Of a DNA stretch of 9,638 nt, positions 5,740 through 9,638 are shown in pieces. The stretch is from NCBI GenBank assembly GCA_937952455.1, contig CALFYU010000159.1:1-9638 (forward strand), in the 5' to 3' direction. Under the pieces are notes generated by a model. It did not search any database, was not told the origin of the DNA, and was given only the letters and a program-made list of their open reading frames with translations. The translations under genes were made by a program, and so were the position numbers. How positions within the stretch are numbered: position 1 is the stretch's first letter; each line of letters begins with the position of its first letter. This DNA is from an uncultured Planctomycetaceae bacterium. Its GTDB lineage: Bacteria > Planctomycetota > Planctomycetia > Planctomycetales > Planctomycetaceae.

Positions 5740-7641
5740 ATGTCCAACTCGCCGTCAGGAGGACCGGAACCACAAACTGCCACTGACGGCGACTACGCGC
5801 GGCTCGTGATTCTTGCGGGTGCGCAAGTTGTCGCCAAGGACATCCTGCGGCCCGTCACCATGATCGGGCGGTCGACCAGTTGCAACATCCAGTTGGTTTC
5901 GCCCGACATTTCACGCAGCCATTGCGTGATCACACTCGATGCCGGACGGTTGCGCGTCTACGATTTGCGGACCCAGGCGGGGATCTCGGTCAATGACGTG
6001 CCGGTCGAGGCGAGTACGCTGCGGAATGGCGACCGGTTGCGCGTGGACAAGTTTGAGTTCCGCGTGGAGACGAATCTCGTCCCCCCGGATGCGGCCACGA
6101 CGCGGTCGCATCAAGACGAGGCGGAACGGGTACGCCGAGATCGCGAACAATTCACCGCCGAATACGCTGAGTTTGAACTTCATCGCGAAAAGTTGGAGCG
6201 TGAGTTCAACGATCTCAAACAACAGCGTGACCGGCTCACCGAACGAGCCGCGGCGGTCGAAAGCGACGCCGAACAGTTGGAGACTCAGCGGCAGCAGGTC
6301 GACGTCGATCGCGAAACGTGCAACGCGGAGCGAGCAGCGATCGACAAGGATCGCAGTGAGCTGGAGGCCCAGCGACGCCAATTCGCGGCGGATCGCGAAC
6401 GATTGCAGGCCGATCTCGATGAACTCGCGGCGATGCAGGCGGGATTTGGTGACGAACAGGCGCTCGTCGCATCCCGCCGCGCCGAAGTCGAAGAGCAGCA
6501 GCACCAACTTCGCGAACAACATGAACAGCTCACTGCACAACAGGCACAGCTCCAAGAACGAGCCGATCAGTTGGCAGCCGAACGTACGGACCTCGACCGG
6601 CGGCTTTCAGAACTCCAGACCCAACTGGCCGAGCGGGATGCCTCAGACGCGGAGCTTCGCAAAGCGCACGAGGCGATGCAGCAGGAGGCCGACGAGTTGC
6701 GCGCCGCCCATCAGGAGTTGGTGCAGGCCCAAGAGGAACTTCTGCAAACGCGGGCTGCGTTGATCGCGGAACGGGATCAGCTGCGGGGCAAGATTCTCTC
6801 GATGGAGGAAGCGCTGCGGCAGGCGGTGGACGGCGAGCAATCTCTGGTCCAAACCGTGGCTGCCCATCAGGCGAAATTGGCCGACTACTCCGCAGAACGC
6901 CGCCAAAGCGAAGAGGAGGCCGCGCAAGCCGCCGAGACCATCGCCGATCTCCAGACACAACTGGAAGAATGGAGCGCAAAATACGAAGAATTGGAAACGA
7001 CCAAACTGGAGGAGTTCGAGGCGGCCGAAAAGTCGTTGCACGAACGCGAAACCTCGCTGGCCCGGCAATGGTCCGAACTCGAAGCACAACGCGAAGAGTT
7101 TCAAGCCGAGGTGGACGCGGTGGCGGCGCGTTCGCGCGAAAATGAGGCCCTTCAAGCGGAACTCGACGCGGAAATTGAAGCGGTGTCGCAACAGCAGCTG
7201 GATTTGGACGCGGAACGGCAGGCCCTCTTGGACGACCGCTCGGAATTCGAACGCGAATCAGCAGCCGCACGCGCCGAACAGGTGGCCGGTGCATCGACCG
7301 AAGTTCAGCAACAGGTCGCAACCGTCGAAAATACCGTTGCCGACCGTAAGAAACTCCACCGCGAACTGGCAGACCTGGCCGAGCAGCGCGCGGAGTTGGA
7401 ACGTCAGCGGGCCGAGCTGCGCGAAGAATCGGCCGCATTTGAGGAATTACAGAAACAGTTTCGCGAGGAAACGTCACACGCCGAACCGTTTCCCCGTCCC
7501 GATTGGGCGCCCCTGCGCAAGCCGCCGGTCTCGCGCGGCCGCCGCCTGCTCACCCGCCTCGGCTCCGCCGCCCTTTTCACCGCTGCCGCTGCTGCCGGTT
7601 ATGCGGCCGTGTGGTATATGCAGTCGCATTTGAGTTGGTGA
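5740..7641 (+). CDS. FHA-domain, long coiled-coil, tail-anchored membrane protein
   Basis: This 633-residue protein has three parts. Residues 20-110 form an FHA domain, a phosphothreonine-binding fold: G43-R44-S45 after a hydrophobic strand, S58-R59-S60-H61, and N85 in GISVN, followed by LRNGDRL, all as expected for a binding-competent FHA. Residues about 122-580 are a near-continuous coiled coil rich in Glu, Gln, Ala and Arg; Arg recurs exactly every seven residues at 184, 191, 198, 205, 212 and 219. After a Pro-rich basic link (585-606), one hydrophobic segment (607-627) ends six residues from the C-terminus, so the protein should be tail-anchored with the FHA and rod in the cytoplasm. It could tether or measure distance for a phosphorylated partner at the inner membrane; planctomycetes carry many Ser/Thr kinases, but none lies in this window. 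The start is set by GAGGTG 6 nt upstream; an upstream TTG would add 29 residues of basic, unstructured sequence. The domain order is clear; the partner is unknown. Confidence 0.9.
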   Translation: MSNSPSGGPEPQTATDGDYARLVILAGAQVVAKDILRPVTMIGRSTSCNIQLVSPDISRSHCVITLDAGRLRVYDLRTQAGISVNDVPVEASTLRNGDRLRVDKFEFRVETNLVPPDAATTRSHQDEAERVRRDREQFTAEYAEFELHREKLEREFNDLKQQRDRLTERAAAVESDAEQLETQRQQVDVDRETCNAERAAIDKDRSELEAQRRQFAADRERLQADLDELAAMQAGFGDEQALVASRRAEVEEQQHQLREQHEQLTAQQAQLQERADQLAAERTDLDRRLSELQTQLAERDASDAELRKAHEAMQQEADELRAAHQELVQAQEELLQTRAALIAERDQLRGKILSMEEALRQAVDGEQSLVQTVAAHQAKLADYSAERRQSEEEAAQAAETIADLQTQLEEWSAKYEELETTKLEEFEAAEKSLHERETSLARQWSELEAQREEFQAEVDAVAARSRENEALQAELDAEIEAVSQQQLDLDAERQALLDDRSEFERESAAARAEQVAGASTEVQQQVATVENTVADRKKLHRELADLAEQRAELERQRAELREESAAFEELQKQFREETSHAEPFPRPDWAPLRKPPVSRGRRLLTRLGSAALFTAAAAAGYAAVWYMQSHLSW

Positions 7642-7687
7642 CGATCGCCATCCCTCCTCCATTCCTTCCCGCCATCGAGACAACCTA

Positions 7688-9638
7688 ATGCGTGCGGTTC
7701 GCACTCTTCTCCTGTCGTTGTTCGTGACGACCGTGACGGTGCCAAGTCTCCCTTCAACGTTCGCCGCCGAGCCGGAGTGGCCCGGGCAGTGGCCCTGTTA
7801 TCGGCGGGATCGGTTTTTGACCGGATTCGCTCCCGGTCGCGGTCGCATTCAGAAACCAGAGATCAAATGGCGCCACTTTCTCGGCCAATGGAATACGCGC
7901 GTCGTGGTCCGGGCCGCCGACGCGTCGCAGTCCACCGAATTGGCCGTTGATAACACGCCGGTATCGCGGACGTTACCTGCGGGTTGGACGCTGCCGGCGG
8001 AAACGTATGACCTTCGCGGCGACGGCCGGCGACAGCGCGTGGAGCTTCAGGACAACCGCGCCCTGATCACTGACGAAAACGGCCAGGTGCTTTGGCAACA
8101 CACGTTCGAGCATCCGCTGGCACAATTTGTCGTCGGCCGGTTTGTTCCTGGCAGCGCGGGATTTCAGGCCGTGTTTTGGGGGGTCAAGACTCGGGATCGC
8201 GTCGCCTATAACGGCGGTTATTGTTTTGACTTCTCCGACGGATTCGACCGCGCCGCCCAAGTTTGGGAGACCGAGGTCGATCGCAATCCGCAAGGGCCGC
8301 AACTGCATGCCGCCGACATGGACGGCGACGGCGACGACGAAGTGGTGTTGGTCACGTGGTACCGCGCTATTGTTTTTGACGGCGCCACCGGAAAGGTGCA
8401 GATGGAGTGCGAAAACGCCGCCCATCGCAACTACGGCTACTCGCGCATCGTGAACGTTGACGACGACCCCTTTCCCGAAATCGTGATTCTGTGTGATTTC
8501 GTGCTGCACGCCGACTTCATTGACAACGACGGCAGCAAGCTTTGGGAGCCTTGGGACGAGCAGTACGAGTATTCGGTCGCCCGCGATGAAATCCTCCGCG
8601 TCCCGCACGATCCGCTTGCCGACGTCGACGGTGACGGTGAGTTGGAAATGGTCTACAACCTGTTCAATATCCCCCGCGACGGCAAGTGGCGGATCATCAC
8701 CCGGGACATCAAGACGGGCCGAGTGGAGTTGGACCTGCCCGGTAAGACGGTCTACGACGTCGCCGACCTCGACGGCGAGGGACCGCCGGAGTTGCTGTGC
8801 GGCGCAGCGCCGTTGCGGCAACGGACAATGTATGCCCCCCTCGAGATCGCGCAGATTCGCGGCGGCGAGTACCAAAGCGTGTATCAGGTCCCGCGCGGAC
8901 GTTGGCTGCGGTATCCGCAGCCGCTGCCGGGAAACAGCCGTTCCATGGCGGTCGACTCGCACCTCGCCGTCGCCCGCGGCGACGTGGACGGAGATGGAAA
9001 ACCGGAGGTGTTGCTGAGCATCGATGCCGATCGCAGCCACCGGGCGGAAACGCTCGTGGCGGTGGGATTGGCCGGCGACGGCCGGTACGTCGAGAAGTGG
9101 CAACTGCGGCCTCCCGAACAGACGCAGTTCACCGTCGAACAGTTTCGCGATGCCGACGGCGACGGGCGGGCCGAGGCGCTCCTGCAAATGGAACATCGCC
9201 CGGGTACGGTCAGGGCGACTGGCGCAGCTGTCGAGTTAGTTTCGCGGGAACGTGTGGGGGGACTGTACTCGTATCCAATTGCCGTCGACTTGGACAGTGC
9301 GCCTGGAGCGGAGTTGTTGCTGCAAAACGGACGCGAGGAAATCGTGGCCCTGGCCGCGCCGACGGCGAGCGATCAGCCGCCGCGCACTCTGTGGACGCGG
9401 CCCGGTTGGGGCGAACCGTCGATGGTCGGTTACCACGGTCCCTGGCGCGGGCCAGTGGCGGTCGATTTGGATCGCGACGGCCGCGCCGAGATTCTCTATC
9501 AGGACCGAACGCCGGAAGACCTATGTCGTTTGATCGCGTTGAACGCCGACGGCACCGAACGCCGGTCGAAAACATGTGAACAGGTCCCCAATGCGCAGGA
9601 GGACAGCCGCCCCGACCGGTATCACCACGGTCGCTTCC
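7688..9638 (+). CDS. Secreted FG-GAP/VCBS-like repeat protein, cut by the window end
   Basis: The frame runs open from the ATG at 7688 to the right edge (650 codons, no stop), so the C-terminus is missing. A signal peptide covers residues 1-27 (R2, R5, hydrophobic core, cleavage after F25-A26-A27). The mature start WPGQWPCYRRDRFLTGFAPG (31-50) follows the W..W..RD..TG..P pattern seen at the front of planctomycete PQQ-like and FG-GAP proteins. Calcium-type loops recur: DMDGDGDDE (210), DVDGDGELE (312), DLDGEGPPE (360), DVDGDGKPE (432), DADGDGRAE (488) and DLDRDGRAE (593), with degenerate ones at 108, 258 and 534. Each is followed by a short strand such as VVLV or VLLS, as in FG-GAP/VCBS beta-propeller blades. 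It should fold as a calcium-bound propeller outside the cytoplasm; the ligand is unknown. It starts 46 bases after the FHA gene with no terminator visible and only a weak ribosome site, so the two may be cotranscribed. Confidence 0.85.
   Translation, partial: MRAVRTLLLSLFVTTVTVPSLPSTFAAEPEWPGQWPCYRRDRFLTGFAPGRGRIQKPEIKWRHFLGQWNTRVVVRAADASQSTELAVDNTPVSRTLPAGWTLPAETYDLRGDGRRQRVELQDNRALITDENGQVLWQHTFEHPLAQFVVGRFVPGSAGFQAVFWGVKTRDRVAYNGGYCFDFSDGFDRAAQVWETEVDRNPQGPQLHAADMDGDGDDEVVLVTWYRAIVFDGATGKVQMECENAAHRNYGYSRIVNVDDDPFPEIVILCDFVLHADFIDNDGSKLWEPWDEQYEYSVARDEILRVPHDPLADVDGDGELEMVYNLFNIPRDGKWRIITRDIKTGRVELDLPGKTVYDVADLDGEGPPELLCGAAPLRQRTMYAPLEIAQIRGGEYQSVYQVPRGRWLRYPQPLPGNSRSMAVDSHLAVARGDVDGDGKPEVLLSIDADRSHRAETLVAVGLAGDGRYVEKWQLRPPEQTQFTVEQFRDADGDGRAEALLQMEHRPGTVRATGAAVELVSRERVGGLYSYPIAVDLDSAPGAELLLQNGREEIVALAAPTASDQPPRTLWTRPGWGEPSMVGYHGPWRGPVAVDLDRDGRAEILYQDRTPEDLCRLIALNADGTERRSKTCEQVPNAQEDSRPDRYHHGRF

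Noticed and set aside
6530..7477. 315-codon open frame on the minus strand
   Set aside because: It is antisense to the coiled-coil part of the FHA gene, and its Arg/Pro-rich translation is typical of a shadow frame.
7973..9196. 407-codon open frame on the minus strand
   Set aside because: It lies fully antisense to the FG-GAP protein, whose own frame has a signal peptide and repeated calcium loops. The antisense frame is a by-product of GC-rich GAC/GGC codons.

Overview
This window looks like chromosomal DNA from a planctomycete (phylum Planctomycetota). The evidence is a protein matching the planctomycete DUF1598 family, a short lipoprotein with a Pro/Gly-rich spacer, a long secreted FG-GAP/VCBS-type protein with a W..W..RD..TG..P opening, GC-rich coding sequence, and loosely spaced genes. 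I saw no tRNA, rRNA, CRISPR array, transposase or phage gene. The genus cannot be decided from the sequence.

Layout, left to right. (1) 73-876, minus: a lipoprotein with a conserved C-terminal beta-rich domain. (2) 877-1555: a long non-coding stretch holding one copy of a palindromic repeat. (3) 1556-1789, plus: a small stand-alone BON-domain protein. (4) 1790-1975: a convergent gap filled by two inverted copies of the same repeat. (5) 1976-3379, minus: a secreted DUF1598-like protein with an Asn-rich linker. (6) 3473-3499: a hairpin with a T-tract, read as an intrinsic terminator on the minus strand. (7) 3513-5315, minus: a 600-residue inner-membrane protein with five predicted membrane segments and a C-terminal motif resembling YfiM/DUF2279. 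(8) 5316-5739: a relatively AT-rich divergent promoter region, which also holds a possible broken small reading frame. (9) 5740-7641, plus: an FHA-domain protein with a coiled coil of about 460 residues and a C-terminal membrane anchor. (10) 7688 to the right edge, plus: a secreted FG-GAP/VCBS-like protein, cut by the window end.

Links between the genes. The FHA gene and the FG-GAP gene are co-directional, 46 bases apart, and may share a transcript. The 600-residue gene and the DUF1598 gene are also co-directional, but the terminator between them suggests separate units. All the larger products are predicted to be envelope proteins (lipoprotein, exported or membrane-anchored), but nothing in the sequence ties them into one pathway. 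The best candidates for new biology are the tail-anchored FHA coiled-coil protein, the membrane/YfiM-like fusion and the small palindromic repeat family. I did not find a recognisable complete new system.
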